From NCBI RefSeq assembly GCF_029635795.1, contig NZ_CP114280.1, positions 2,542,001 to 2,606,000 of the forward strand: a stretch of DNA of 64,000 bases. The letters run 5' to 3'. Under the pieces are notes generated by a model. The model had not been told where the DNA came from. It worked only from the letters and a program-made list of their open reading frames with translations, and searched no databases. This document shows positions 37,879-49,199 of the stretch, piece by piece; position 1 is the first letter of the stretch; every line of letters begins with the position of its first letter. The position numbers and the translations under genes were made by a program. This DNA is from Dickeya lacustris (GTDB lineage: Bacteria > Pseudomonadota > Gammaproteobacteria > Enterobacterales > Enterobacteriaceae).

Positions 37879-38625
37879 ATGATGACTGATAACCACTTTC
37901 AACGTTGGCTGGCCGAGACATGGCTGGCCCCGCAGTACCTGCATTGGTTGTGGCAGGGTTTTCTGGTAACGCTCGCGTTGGCATTGGCCACCTCGCTACT
38001 GGCAACGCTGCTTGGCCTGGCGCTTTCCGCCGCGCGCGATAGCCGCACTCCTTTGCTGCGCTGGCCGGTGGTGGCCTATTGCTCGCTGTTTCGCAACACG
38101 CCCTTGCTGGTGCAGCTGTTCTTCTGGTATTTCGGTGCGCCCCAGTGTTTGCCTGCGGCCTTCATGCAGTGGCTCACGACGCCGCACACGCTGCCGCTGT
38201 TGGAGATTAGCCTGCCGTCGTTTGAGTTTATTGCCGGTTTGATGGGGGTGACGTTCTACTCCAGTGCGTTTATTGCCGAAGAGATCCGCGCGGGTATTGC
38301 CGGTGTCGCGCGCGGCCAGAAATATGCCGCTTGTGCGCTCGGGTTAACCGGCTGGCAGGCGATGCGCTATGTGGTGCTGCCACAGGCGTGGCGAATAGCC
38401 TGGCCGACGCTGCTTGGGCAGTACATGAACGTGATAAAAAACACCTCGTTGACGATGGCTATCGGTGTTGCCGAACTGTCTTATGCTTCACGTCAGGTGG
38501 AAACGGAAACCTTGCGCACATTTCAGGCTTTCGGGGTGGCGACCTTGCTCTACGTTGCTGCCATTGCCGTGCTGGAAGGCTTTGGTATGTGGCGCGCCCA
38601 TCGGCAACCGCTAAAGGGGAAATAA
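37879..38625 (+). CDS. Amino-acid ABC transporter permease, HisM/GltJ-type (first)
   Basis: This is a membrane channel subunit of a polar amino-acid importer. The 248-residue product has about five spans. It contains the conserved periplasmic-side FRNTPLLVQLFFWYFG and the coupling loop EEIRAGIAGVARGQKYAACA with ALGLTGWQAMRYVVLPQAWR, followed by IKNTSLTMAIGVAELSYASR. These are hallmarks of the His/Glu/Gln permease family. Several starts lie together (TTG 37876, ATG 37879, ATG 37882), and none has a strong ribosome site, partly because the upstream hairpin is so close. The second permease begins one base after its stop. Confidence 0.85.
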   Translation: MMTDNHFQRWLAETWLAPQYLHWLWQGFLVTLALALATSLLATLLGLALSAARDSRTPLLRWPVVAYCSLFRNTPLLVQLFFWYFGAPQCLPAAFMQWLTTPHTLPLLEISLPSFEFIAGLMGVTFYSSAFIAEEIRAGIAGVARGQKYAACALGLTGWQAMRYVVLPQAWRIAWPTLLGQYMNVIKNTSLTMAIGVAELSYASRQVETETLRTFQAFGVATLLYVAAIAVLEGFGMWRAHRQPLKGK

Positions 38626-38626
38626 G

Positions 38627-39451
38627 ATGGATTTCTCGATAATCATCGATAATTTTGGTTATCTGATGTGGGGGTCGTTCCCTGAGGGGCCGCTTGGCGG
38701 CGCGGCGCTGACGCTGGCATTAAGCCTGATGGCCGGATGTGCTTCGGCGCTGTTGGGCACGGTGTTGGGGGTTGCGCTGGCGATGAACCGTGGGACAGGC
38801 GGCGCGCTACTGGCGCTGGTGTTGGGCTTTTTCCGTGCCATTCCTGTCATCATGCTGATTTTTTGGACTTATTTCTTATTACCGATAGTGTTCGGCGTGG
38901 ATATTCCGGCTATCACCACCGTGGTGTGCGCGTTGACGCTCATCGCCTCTGCCTATCTGGCTCATGGCGTGAAAGCGGGCATTATGGCAATTGCTGTGGG
39001 GCAGTGGCAGGCGGGGCTGTCGCTCGGGTTGGGGCGCTGGCAGACGCTGTGGTATATCGTACTGCCGCAGGCATTGCGCATGATGGTGCCTTCGTTCATC
39101 AATCAGTGGATCTCGCTGATTAAAGACACCTCGCTGGCCTATATTGTCGGCGTGGGCGAACTGACCTTTCTTGCCACGCAGGTCAATAACCGCAGCATGG
39201 TCTACCCTGCCGAAGTGTTTTTGTTTATTGCACTGGTCTATTTTGTATTTTGTCTGGCCCTGGAAGCGGTGGCGCACGCTGTGCGCCAGCGTTTTAGCAC
39301 CACGCCGGTGCCTGCGCGCCGCAGGCTGTTTGGCTGGCGTCGTGCCGTTAACATTGCACACGTCAGCAATCCGCCAATCGACGATCCACAAATCAACGAT
39401 CTACAAATCCATGATCTACAAATCAACAATCCGCAGCGAGAGGCGCGATAG
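38627..39451 (+). CDS. Amino-acid ABC transporter permease (second), with repeat tail
   Basis: This is the partner membrane subunit of the preceding permease. The 274-residue protein has about five spans, LGFFRAIPVIMLIFWTYFLL and the coupling loop HGVKAGIMAIAVGQWQAG followed by LGLGRWQTLWYIVLPQALRM and IKDTSLAYIVGVGEL. The last 35 residues after the final span are unusual: a five-residue unit (such as PQIND, LQIHD, LQINN) is repeated, encoded by a 15-base tandem repeat. No ATP-binding subunit gene follows; the next gene is on the other strand. The ATPase must come from elsewhere or the system may be inactive. Confidence 0.84.
   Translation: MDFSIIIDNFGYLMWGSFPEGPLGGAALTLALSLMAGCASALLGTVLGVALAMNRGTGGALLALVLGFFRAIPVIMLIFWTYFLLPIVFGVDIPAITTVVCALTLIASAYLAHGVKAGIMAIAVGQWQAGLSLGLGRWQTLWYIVLPQALRMMVPSFINQWISLIKDTSLAYIVGVGELTFLATQVNNRSMVYPAEVFLFIALVYFVFCLALEAVAHAVRQRFSTTPVPARRRLFGWRRAVNIAHVSNPPIDDPQINDLQIHDLQINNPQREAR
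39371..39430 (+). repeat. 15-base tandem repeat encoding a pentapeptide tail
   Basis: Four consecutive 15-base units start at 39371, 39386, 39401 and 39416. The consensus is about CTACAAATCAACGAT and each unit differs at a few positions. They keep the reading frame of the second permease and encode repeats of the type (P/L)QI(N/H)(D/N). Confidence 0.85.
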
Positions 39452-39467
39452 CAACAACACTCTGTAT

Positions 39468-40133
39468 TCAGTCTGTTAGCGAAAACCCTTGCTGCCGCCA
39501 CAGCATGGGTAGCTGTGCCATGTCATGGAACATAGTGACTTGCGGGTGATGGATGGGAGCGTTGTGCTCATCGGCGCAGTAGTAAAATACCGCAATGCCT
39601 GCCGCTATCCCTGCCTGAGTGCCGGAAACCGAATCTTCCACCAAAATACAGCGTGAGATCTCCACCCCCATTTCATTGGCGGCATGGTGCAGTAATGCGG
39701 GATCGGGTTTCCATTTGCCAATGTCATAGCCGCTATAAAGGTGTTGACCAAAGAACGGCAATAAGCCGGTTAAACCCAGCGAGTGCTGCATTTTGCTGAC
39801 CGGGCCGTTAGACACTACGGCGGTGGGCACCCGTAGCGCCTCCAGAACTGCTTTAACACCGGGGATCGGTTGCAGTGAGAGATCAAAAAGTCGCGCCACT
39901 TCCGAGCGAAAATGTCGCTCCAGTTGTTCAACCGAGACCGTTAAATCAAAACGCGTGCTGATGCGTTCAATGATGTCGTAAAGCTTCATGCCTTTAAACG
40001 TTTGAATGACCTCGGCCAGCGGTAACTGCACGCCGTAGGGCTTGAAGATATTCACATAAGCCTGACAACAAATGACCTCGCTATCGACCAGCGTGCCATC
40101 ACAGTCGAAAAGTACACACTCAATTATCGACAT
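39468..40133 (-). CDS. yieH: HAD-superfamily sugar phosphatase YieH
   Basis: YieH is a cytoplasmic phosphatase of the haloacid dehalogenase superfamily; the E. coli enzyme acts on 6-phosphogluconate among other substrates. The protein has 221 residues, as in E. coli. The catalytic motif I is FDCDGTLVDSEVI (nucleophile and acid/base aspartates), motif II lies at VVSNGPVSKMQHS, and motifs III/IV are KWKPDPALLHHAA and ILVEDSVSGTQAGIAAG. It is divergent from adeP, as yieH and yieG are neighbours in E. coli. Confidence 0.92.
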   Translation of the reverse strand: MSIIECVLFDCDGTLVDSEVICCQAYVNIFKPYGVQLPLAEVIQTFKGMKLYDIIERISTRFDLTVSVEQLERHFRSEVARLFDLSLQPIPGVKAVLEALRVPTAVVSNGPVSKMQHSLGLTGLLPFFGQHLYSGYDIGKWKPDPALLHHAANEMGVEISRCILVEDSVSGTQAGIAAGIAVFYYCADEHNAPIHHPQVTMFHDMAQLPMLWRQQGFSLTD

Positions 40134-40246
40134 TCACACTCCTCATAAACGCCGCTTAACCTCGGGGTAAGGTGGCGATGATTAACCACTTTACCTGACC
40201 GATCATTGATTACGATAGCGGATGATTTTCCCGGATAGAAAAACAT

Positions 40247-40262
40247 GAACAAACGTTTTCGC
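40247..40262. promoter_or_regulatory. Possible PurR operator upstream of adeP
   Basis: GAACAAACGTTTTCGC matches the PurR palindrome ACGCAAACGTTTGCGT at 11 of 16 positions, including the central CAAACGTTT. Control of a purine permease by PurR is plausible, and E. coli purine transporters are known members of that regulon. Confidence 0.6.
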
Positions 40263-40417
40263 AACAAGAACGGCAGCGAAAGCGTAGCGATCAGGCGCAA
40301 GATATAGAAAATTATTATGGCCGGGAAAAAAAAGCCACCCGGCGCGTTAACTGCCGCGCATTTTGGTATAGGATACCGGGCGATTCTGTTTCCTTTTTCT
40401 TCTTTAGGTTATTTCTC

Positions 40418-41755
40418 ATGGATAAATCTCAGTCTGGTTCCGTTGCACCGCAGGGGCTGCTGGAGCGCGTGTTTAAGCTCAAACAGCATGGCACCACGGC
40501 GCGTACTGAAACGATTGCCGGGTTCACTACGTTTCTGACGATGGTCTACATCGTGTTCGTTAACCCGCAGATCCTCGGCGCAGCGGGTATGGATACCAAA
40601 GCGGTATTCGTCACGACCTGCCTGATTGCCGCTTTTGGCAGCATTTTTATGGGATTACTGGCCAATTTACCGGTAGCGCTGGCTCCGGCGATGGGCTTGA
40701 ATGCCTTTTTTGCTTTTGTGGTGGTCGGTACCATGGGCTTACCCTGGCAGGTGGCGATGGGCGCTATTTTCTGGGGCGCTATCGGATTTTTATTGCTGAC
40801 CGTATTCCAGGTGCGCTATTGGATGGTGGCCAATATCCCGCAAAGTCTGCGTCTTGGCATTGCCAGCGGGATTGGTCTGTTGATTGCGATGATCGGCCTG
40901 AAAAATGCGGGCATTATTGTGCCTAACCCGGAAACGCTGGTGGCCGTTGGCAAAATGACCTCGCACGGCGTGCTGCTTGGGGTACTGGGTTTCTTTATTA
41001 TTGTGGTGTTGGCTCATCGCAATATCCATGCCGCCGTGCTTATCTCGATTGCCGTTACCACTCTGCTTGGCGTTATGCTGGGGGATGTGAAATACACCGG
41101 TATTTTCTCTATGCCGCCGAGCGTCACCAGCGTGGTCGGGCAGGTTGATCTGGCCGGTTCGCTGAATTTGGGGCTTTCTGGCGTCATCTTCTCTTTTATG
41201 CTGGTCAACCTGTTTGACTCCTCCGGTACGCTGATTGGCGTGACGGATAAAGCTGGTCTGGTGGATGCGCGCGGCAAGTTTCCACGTATGAAACAGGCGC
41301 TGTATGTTGACAGTATCAGTTCGGTTGCCGGGGCGTTTATCGGGACGTCATCGGTCACGGCGTATATCGAAAGCTCATCCGGCGTGTCTGTTGGCGGGCG
41401 TACCGGGTTGACGGCGGTTGTCGCCGGGGCGTTGTTCCTGCTGGTGATTTTCCTGTCTCCGCTCGCTGGCATGGTGCCAGCTTATGCGGCTGCGGGCGCG
41501 CTGATTTACGTTGGGGTATTGATGACCTCAAGCCTGGCGCGTGTGAGCTGGGATGACCTGACCGAAGCGGTGCCCGCGTTCATTACTGCGGTAATGATGC
41601 CGTTTACTTTCTCGATTACCGAAGGGATTGCATTTGGTTTTATCGCCTATGCCATCATGAAAGCAGCAACCGGTCGCTGGCGTGATATCAGCCCGTGCGT
41701 GGTGGCGGTTGCGGTGCTATTCCTGTTGAAAATCGTCTTTATTGACGCGCATTAA
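40418..41755 (+). CDS. adeP: Adenine permease AdeP (YieG), NCS2/AzgA type
   Basis: AdeP is a high-affinity, proton-driven adenine importer in the inner membrane. The 445-residue length equals that of E. coli AdeP. About 13 to 14 spans are visible. Family landmarks include RTETIAGFTTFLTMVYIVFV, ALAPAMGLNAFFAFVVV, the substrate-binding SFMLVNLFDSSGTLIGVTDK, and GTSSVTAYIESSSGVSVGGRTG. AGGTTATTTCTC precedes the ATG with a weak ribosome site. A GC-rich terminator follows. Confidence 0.95.
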   Translation: MDKSQSGSVAPQGLLERVFKLKQHGTTARTETIAGFTTFLTMVYIVFVNPQILGAAGMDTKAVFVTTCLIAAFGSIFMGLLANLPVALAPAMGLNAFFAFVVVGTMGLPWQVAMGAIFWGAIGFLLLTVFQVRYWMVANIPQSLRLGIASGIGLLIAMIGLKNAGIIVPNPETLVAVGKMTSHGVLLGVLGFFIIVVLAHRNIHAAVLISIAVTTLLGVMLGDVKYTGIFSMPPSVTSVVGQVDLAGSLNLGLSGVIFSFMLVNLFDSSGTLIGVTDKAGLVDARGKFPRMKQALYVDSISSVAGAFIGTSSVTAYIESSSGVSVGGRTGLTAVVAGALFLLVIFLSPLAGMVPAYAAAGALIYVGVLMTSSLARVSWDDLTEAVPAFITAVMMPFTFSITEGIAFGFIAYAIMKAATGRWRDISPCVVAVAVLFLLKIVFIDAH

Positions 41756-41760
41756 TTCTC

Positions 41761-41810
41761 CGCGAGCCGGGTTGCCCCGGCTCGCGCCTTTCTTCGGCTC
41801 TTTTTTCTGC
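41761..41810 (+). terminator. Intrinsic terminator of adeP
   Basis: CGCGAGCCGG pairs with CCGGCTCGCG around GTTGCC (41761-41786). A T-rich tract ending in six T residues lies at 41788-41806. The hairpin starts six bases past the adeP stop. Confidence 0.78.
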
Positions 41811-41817
41811 CCCCTCG

Positions 41818-42558
41818 TTACATCACATACTGCGGAGAAGCATGCTCCGTCGCGTGGCTACTTAATTTGATATAACGCCGCGATTGGCGCTGTTGATGGA
41901 CAATTTCGCCGCTTTTACGCATACCGTAAGCCGAGGTGTAATTCCACATCACCAGACGATCCAGTCTTGGCGTGTGAGCGCAGGCCCAGGCCAGGTAGTC
42001 GTCAATGTCGCTGACCACTTCCACTTCCGGTATATGCCGCGAGCGCAGGCGACCAGAGGCCGGATGCAGTTTCAGCGACTCCGGCCCGCCGGTATGGAAA
42101 CCGGGGATCTTTAGCACTGACTGGCGAATGGTGCATAGCTGAGTAGCGGCTTCGAGAGGGTCTAACTGGGCGTCAATCCAGGCTTTTTCCGCGTGAGTCT
42201 GGGTTTGCAGGTGAGTGGGCGTTTCACGACTCCAGACGCGGATAATTTCGACATCCATACCGACTTTCCCCTCTTCACTGAGCAGGATGGCGATGGTATT
42301 TCCTGCGTAGCCAAGGCTGAAATCGGGTAGATGAGGGTCAACAAAACAGGGTCTGCCGTTTGGCGAAACCATTAACGGTGGCAGAACCGGATAACCGAAA
42401 AAATAAAACATCATTTCTGCCAACAGCGCGCGGCCTTTCAGATAGCGCTCGCGGCGCTTAACAGAAAAGCTGTGCGTGGATGAAATCAGGTCATCCGATA
42501 ACCGTTGCAGATCGGGTAACGCCTCCGTGCTTGCCCACCTGACGAAATGACAGGTCAT
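41818..42558 (-). CDS. 4'-phosphopantetheinyl transferase-like protein with degenerate active site
   Basis: Family members transfer phosphopantetheine from coenzyme A to carrier proteins; E. coli AcpT is the closest type I can place. The 246-residue product has the typical RRERYLKGRALLAEM, PNGRPCF, FSLGYAGNTIAILLSEEG and GMDVEIIR segments, so the GxDxE metal-binding motif is kept. The second motif, normally W-T-x-K-E-S/A-x-x-K, reads CTIRQSVLK (42109-42135). Trp, Lys and the metal-binding Glu are replaced by Cys, Arg and Gln. The protein may therefore be inactive or have another role. The C-terminal 90 residues are not recognised. ATG follows GGAG by five bases; a GTG two codons upstream is possible. 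Confidence 0.75.
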   Translation of the reverse strand: MTCHFVRWASTEALPDLQRLSDDLISSTHSFSVKRRERYLKGRALLAEMMFYFFGYPVLPPLMVSPNGRPCFVDPHLPDFSLGYAGNTIAILLSEEGKVGMDVEIIRVWSRETPTHLQTQTHAEKAWIDAQLDPLEAATQLCTIRQSVLKIPGFHTGGPESLKLHPASGRLRSRHIPEVEVVSDIDDYLAWACAHTPRLDRLVMWNYTSAYGMRKSGEIVHQQRQSRRYIKLSSHATEHASPQYVM

Positions 42559-42868
42559 ATTCACTCCATGATGCCAACGAAAAAAAACCGATAGTTTTTA
42601 GTAGAATACTGCGATGCGAAGTCATTGCTGACGCATACCGCCAGACAAAATCTGTGACAAAGAAAAACTGGCGGATAAATCGGCGATAATTATTCCTGCC
42701 AGTGCAGAATACGTCAAAACGCACTTTTTATTAAAACTGATTTTATTTTAATTGAAACAAAAATCGGGGCTGTATCACATCCTGCCACACCCCTGCGGGC
42801 CGGAGAAGTCTGTCGAGTCACTTATGATTGCATGCCCGGTGAAGAGTGCCCTCTTCACCGGGGATTTA
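42559..42868. other. Spacer between the transferase-like gene and the hydN-like gene
   Basis: These 310 bases hold no gene. The half next to the transferase-like gene is AT-rich and probably carries its promoter. The other half has a perfect hairpin directly after the hydN-like stop codon. Confidence 0.65.
42835..42862 (-). terminator. Perfect 12-base hairpin after the hydN-like gene
   Basis: CCCGGTGAAGAG pairs with CTCTTCACCGGG around TGCC, seven bases beyond the stop codon of the minus-strand gene. No T run follows, so it may be a stabilising 3' structure or a weak terminator. Confidence 0.6.
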
Positions 42869-43393
42869 TCAACGCAGATGGATGTCCGTGCGGGGCCATG
42901 CAGAGCGTTGTTGCTTCTCATGAACCAGTTCGGCGATTGCTTCTGGCGTGACGAGTTGGAGTGCTGAGGTGGGGCAAACCCGCACACAGGATGGGCTTTG
43001 CGCAACACCGATGCACAGATCGCATTTATGAATGTCACTGCCGGAGGCGCATTGCCCGTCATCAGATAAGCGAGCAACCACATTAATGGCACCAAATGGG
43101 CAAGCGATGACACAGCTTTTGCAACCGATGCACCGTGAGGCAATAACCTGAATGCTGTTTTGGTGCTGCACCAGCGCATCATGCGGGCAAACGCTGGCGC
43201 ACGGCGCATTTTCACATTGATGACATAATACAGGCGTACTCACGTTAGCATTTTTTATTACTTTTAGGCGCGGAAAAAAGTGCGATTTATGCAATTTTTG
43301 TTGGTCGCCGCCAGCATGGGCGACCGCACACGCTATTTCACAGGTACGGCAGCCGATGCATTTGGCCGCATCGGCGATGACAAACGAATTCAT
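42869..43393 (-). CDS. 4Fe-4S ferredoxin-type electron transfer protein, HydN-like
   Basis: This is a small cytoplasmic electron carrier with four predicted [4Fe-4S] clusters. The 174-residue protein has cysteine groups CIGCRTCEIAC, CHQCENAPCASVC, CIGCKSCVIAC and CDLCIGVAQSPSC, a pattern shared by E. coli HydN and related proteins and by the N-terminal part of AegA. It starts three bases after the aegA stop codon, so the two are co-transcribed. It likely passes electrons to or from AegA or an unlinked formate or molybdo-enzyme. Which HydN paralogue it is cannot be told. Confidence 0.85.
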   Translation of the reverse strand: MNSFVIADAAKCIGCRTCEIACAVAHAGGDQQKLHKSHFFPRLKVIKNANVSTPVLCHQCENAPCASVCPHDALVQHQNSIQVIASRCIGCKSCVIACPFGAINVVARLSDDGQCASGSDIHKCDLCIGVAQSPSCVRVCPTSALQLVTPEAIAELVHEKQQRSAWPRTDIHLR

Positions 43394-43396
43394 GGC

Positions 43397-45511
<2,115 letters not shown>

Positions 45512-46225
45512 TCAGGCATGCCGAGGCCTTCTCAGGTAAGTGGTTTACCAGCGTGGCTGCGGGTGTCTGTTGCGATGGCTGGCAGGCTCTACCGATGTCC
45601 TGTTCACAGGCAATCTCGGCGCTAGCGGAACCAGCGTTAGCGGGTCACTCGGAAAGTGATGCTGAAAGGGGCTGTTACCTGTCTCGTCAGGAGAAAAAAT
45701 AGCGATCCCCTCGGTTTTTTAAGGCGTGTTTCACAGGGCATCCCAACACGACCTAAAATGCATCCTAACGGCTCAGGAGCGGTGAAATCTTGATATAGAA
45801 CAGAGAATGTGGGGTAAAAATAACCAGAGTTTTTCGTGCGTTTATCAAAAATGCGGTGTGATGAACTGCGCATGAGCGGTTAGCCGCGCTTTGCCTATTC
45901 ACACCTGCTGCCGGAATGCGCTAATTATCGTCTGGCGTCGATATTGCAGCATCGATATTGCAAGTGATGATTAGTTTCATTTCCATCGGGCTGAAATAGC
46001 GTGGCAATGTTGTCAGATGGCAATTTTTTACTATTCTTTGTTAATGATAGTAAAAGGAAAATACAAAAAAATGACGGCGAAAAGGGTAAGAAAACGTAAT
46101 CAGTTTAGCGGCAATGATTTTTTAATAGCACGATAAGTAATTTTTATGAATTAAAGAGTAAAAGGTATTAATAATGCATTAAATAATATTTCGTGAAATC
46201 TAATGGCTGCTTGTGTGTTGATTTT

Positions 46226-46245
46226 AATGTGATTTTTGTCACGAA
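46226..46245. promoter_or_regulatory. Isolated CRP-like site
   Basis: TGTGATTTTTGTCACG matches TGTGA-N6-TCACA at nine of ten positions and sits at the edge of a very AT-rich segment. The nearest annotated starts are more than 750 bases away on both sides. Confidence 0.6.
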
Positions 46246-46345
46246 ATTCTTTTTTCGTTTATCGACCTATTTCGCCATACGCCGTTGGCGCAAGCGTGTG
46301 AGTGGTTGTTGAAAATCGGTGTCGGCGTGTTACGAATAATGTTGC

Positions 46346-46384
46346 AAACATTATGTCGCACCGGTGCGACGTGGAAACATTATG
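46346..46384. repeat. 16-base palindrome flanked by direct repeats
   Basis: GTCGCACCGGTGCGAC (46355-46370) is a perfect palindrome. The 10-mer AAACATTATG occurs at 46346-46355 and again at 46375-46384, one copy on each side. The layout resembles an operator or a small hairpin RNA element; its function is unknown. Confidence 0.6.
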
Positions 46385-47073
46385 CCGATGTAACACGAAG
46401 TATGACGGATATATATGAAATGAGCGCGCCATTGGTGGTAGTGTGTCAACGCTATTTATATTGACGATGGGTTTAAACATCGCTTGCTACTCTTTTGTCG
46501 GCGACATGGCTTGCAGAGACCTCTTTGCACAGGCGACGAGCGAACAAAAGAGGGAATTGATGTGAGTGGGCGATGTCCAAGGGATTTGGGTATAGCCTGG
46601 CGAGTCAGTGTTTGATGATCAGGCTCTTAATATTCAGCTAAGAAATGTTCGTTATGATCACCACTTAGCGCTTATTTCAACGGGTTTATTGGCGTAGCCA
46701 GCGTGCTTGCACGCAGGACGAAGGCGGGCCGGGTGAAAGCCGCCGGTTTCTCGATGGTTGATGACATAAATCTGATGGTGAGCGTTACGTGACCGGATGA
46801 AAATAGGGTGGAGTGCGTTCTGACAGGCGCAGTCTGGCGCGGTATTCGCCTGAGCGATGGTCATGCTGCGGTGGGTTGATGGCCTTTTGCCATTTGGCGG
46901 TCATCTTGCTGTCATTAATCGCTTTTCTACTGATTCTTCATAAGGATTCAAGACGTGGTTTCCTCTTAACGCATTTACCCCCTGACTCGAATCCTGATAG
47001 CGGGTGGCGTGCCTTTGGCGTTCCCCCCTGTCGCGCCAGTAATCATAGAATTAACCTGAGAGTGAATTTTTAC

Positions 47074-48216
47074 ATGGCTGATTTTCTACCTTTCTCACGC
47101 CCTGCATTAGGTGAGGAAGAACTCGCTGCGGTCGGGCAGGTTCTTCGTTCTGGATGGATTACCACAGGTCCCAAGAATCAGGAACTGGAACAACAGTTTG
47201 CCGCCCTCACCGGCGCAAAACATGCCATTTCGTTCAGCTCTGCCACCGGAGGCATGCATGTTACGCTCATGGCGCTGGGTATCGGCGCTGGCGATGAGGT
47301 GATTACGCCTTCGCTGACCTGGGTGTCCACCCTGAATATGATTGTGCTGTTGGGTGCCGAGCCGGTCATGATTGATGTAGACCGCGATAATCTGATGGTC
47401 ACGCCGCAGGCGATTGAAGCTGCGATTACGCCGCGCACTAAAGCCATCATTCCGGTGCATTATGCGGGGGCTCCGGCGGATATGGATGCCATCCGCGAGA
47501 TTGGTCGTCGTCATGGTATTGCGGTGATTGAAGATGCGGCTCACGCCGCTGGGACGTATTACCGTGGTCGCCATATTGGGCATGAAGGCACGGCGATTTT
47601 CTCCTTCCACGCCATCAAAAACATGACCTGTGCCGAAGGCGGCCTGGTGGTGACGGATGACGATGCCTTAGCAAGCCGCATTCGCAGCCTGAAATTCCAC
47701 GGCCTGGCGGTGGATGCATTTGACCGTATGGTGCAAGGGCGCGCACCGCAGGCTGAAGTGGTGTCGCCGGGCTTTAAGTACAACCTGCCGGATATCAGTG
47801 CGGCGATTGCGCTGGTGCAGCTCGATAAACTGGCGGCTAACAATGCGCGCCGCGCCGAGCTGGCACAGCGTTATTTACAAAAACTGGCTGATTTGCCGTT
47901 TGAGCCATTGTCACTGCCTGACTGGCCACATCAGCACGCCTGGCATCTGTTCATTATCCGGGTGGATGAAGCGCGCTGCGGCATTGACCGCGATGGGCTG
48001 ATGCAGGCGTTAAAAGAGCGCAATATCGGCACTGGCCTGCATTTCCGCGCCGCCCATACCCAGAAGTATTACCGCGAGCGTTTCCCTGATGTGCATTTGC
48101 CGAATTCTGACTGGAACTCCGCGCGCATCTGCTCTTTGCCGCTGTTCCCGGATATGCGCGATGAGGATGTAGACAGGGTCGTCGAGGCATTAACCGAATT
48201 GGCGGGGAAACGCTGA
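47074..48216 (+). CDS. arnB: UDP-4-amino-4-deoxy-L-arabinose aminotransferase
   Basis: ArnB is a PLP enzyme that converts UDP-4-keto-pentose to UDP-L-Ara4N using glutamate, for lipid A modification that gives polymyxin resistance. The 380-residue protein has the DegT/DnrJ/EryC1 fold. Key segments are [43 protein letters not shown] and the PLP lysine in [15 protein letters not shown]. The ATG is set by alignment (E. coli starts MSEFLPFSRP). The frame is open for 87 codons upstream but that part lacks family similarity. It is first in arnBCADTEF and overlaps arnC by one base. Confidence 0.95.
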   Translation: MADFLPFSRPALGEEELAAVGQVLRSGWITTGPKNQELEQQFAALTGAKHAISFSSATGGMHVTLMALGIGAGDEVITPSLTWVSTLNMIVLLGAEPVMIDVDRDNLMVTPQAIEAAITPRTKAIIPVHYAGAPADMDAIREIGRRHGIAVIEDAAHAAGTYYRGRHIGHEGTAIFSFHAIKNMTCAEGGLVVTDDDALASRIRSLKFHGLAVDAFDRMVQGRAPQAEVVSPGFKYNLPDISAAIALVQLDKLAANNARRAELAQRYLQKLADLPFEPLSLPDWPHQHAWHLFIIRVDEARCGIDRDGLMQALKERNIGTGLHFRAAHTQKYYRERFPDVHLPNSDWNSARICSLPLFPDMRDEDVDRVVEALTELAGKR

Positions 48217-49199
48217 TGCTTGAGATGGACGCTATTAAAAAAGTCTCTGTGGTTATTCCTGTGTTTAACGAGCAGGAGAGCCTGCCGGAGTTAATTCGGC
48301 GCACCACCGATGCGTGCGAGAAGCTCAACCGTGAATATGAGATTCTGCTGGTGGATGACGGCAGCAGCGACAATTCTGCCGAATTGCTGACTGAAGCTGC
48401 GCAAGTGCCGGGTAGCCGCGTGATTGCGGTGATCCTCAATCGTAATTACGGGCAGCATTCGGCGATTATGGCTGGCTTTAGCCATGTTTCGGGCGATCTT
48501 ATCATCACGCTGGATGCTGATTTGCAAAATCCGCCGGAAGAGATCCCCCGGCTGGTGGAGACCGCCGACCAAGGCTTTGATGTGGTGGGCACCATTCGTG
48601 AGAACCGGCAAGACAGTGTCTTTCGTAAAACCGCCTCGCGCATGATCAATCGCCTGATTCAGCACACGACCGGCAAGGCGATGAACGATTACGGCTGTAT
48701 GCTGCGCGCTTATCGCCGCCACATTATCGATGCCATGTTGCATTGCCATGAACGCAGCACTTTCATTCCTATTCTCGCCAATACCTTTGCCCGTCGCACC
48801 ACCGAGATACTGGTGCGCCATTCAGAGCGTGAATTTGGCGACTCTAAATACAGCTTCATGAAGCTGATTAACCTGATGTATGACCTGGTGACGTGCCTGA
48901 CCACCACGCCGCTGCGTTTATTGAGCGTGGTGGGCAGCATCATCGCCATCTCCGGTTTTACGCTGGCGCTGTTGCTTATCCTGCTGCGGCTGTTTTTTGG
49001 CGCGGCGTGGGCGGCGGATGGCGTATTCACGCTGTTTGCCGTGCTGTTTACCTTTATCGGCGCACAGTTCGTCGGTATGGGGCTGTTGGGCGAATATATC
49101 GGACGCATCTATAACGATGTCCGCGCCCGTCCCCGCTATTTTATTCAACGTATTGTTGGCAACGATCCACGATTTTCTGAACAGGACAATGAAGAATGA
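48216..49199 (+). CDS. arnC: Undecaprenyl-phosphate 4-deoxy-4-formamido-L-arabinose transferase
   Basis: ArnC moves the formylated aminoarabinose from UDP to undecaprenyl phosphate at the inner membrane. The 327-residue protein has a GT-A glycosyltransferase-2 domain ([48 protein letters not shown]). Two C-terminal membrane spans ([40 protein letters not shown]) follow. Its start overlaps the arnB stop and its end overlaps arnA by four bases (ATGA). Confidence 0.95.
   Translation: MLEMDAIKKVSVVIPVFNEQESLPELIRRTTDACEKLNREYEILLVDDGSSDNSAELLTEAAQVPGSRVIAVILNRNYGQHSAIMAGFSHVSGDLIITLDADLQNPPEEIPRLVETADQGFDVVGTIRENRQDSVFRKTASRMINRLIQHTTGKAMNDYGCMLRAYRRHIIDAMLHCHERSTFIPILANTFARRTTEILVRHSEREFGDSKYSFMKLINLMYDLVTCLTTTPLRLLSVVGSIIAISGFTLALLLILLRLFFGAAWAADGVFTLFAVLFTFIGAQFVGMGLLGEYIGRIYNDVRARPRYFIQRIVGNDPRFSEQDNEE

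Noticed and set aside
45938..45962. Two copies of TCGATATTGCA 14 bases apart as a possible repeat array.
   Set aside because: Only two short copies are present with no spacer pattern, so it is not a CRISPR or an iteron array.
46339..46464. A 41-codon frame in the aegA-arnB spacer starting MLQTLCRTGATWKHYA.
   Set aside because: It has no ribosome site, contains the palindrome in its coding part, and resembles no family I know. Chance is more likely.
46880..46980. A PmrA or PhoP box for the arn operon.
   Set aside because: Several TTAA-like words occur but none has the required two half-sites at the right spacing, so I do not claim one.
46813..47073. An 87-codon in-frame extension upstream of arnB.
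   Set aside because: The family start is clearly [10 protein letters not shown]. The extension has no similarity to ArnB proteins and reads like leader sequence.
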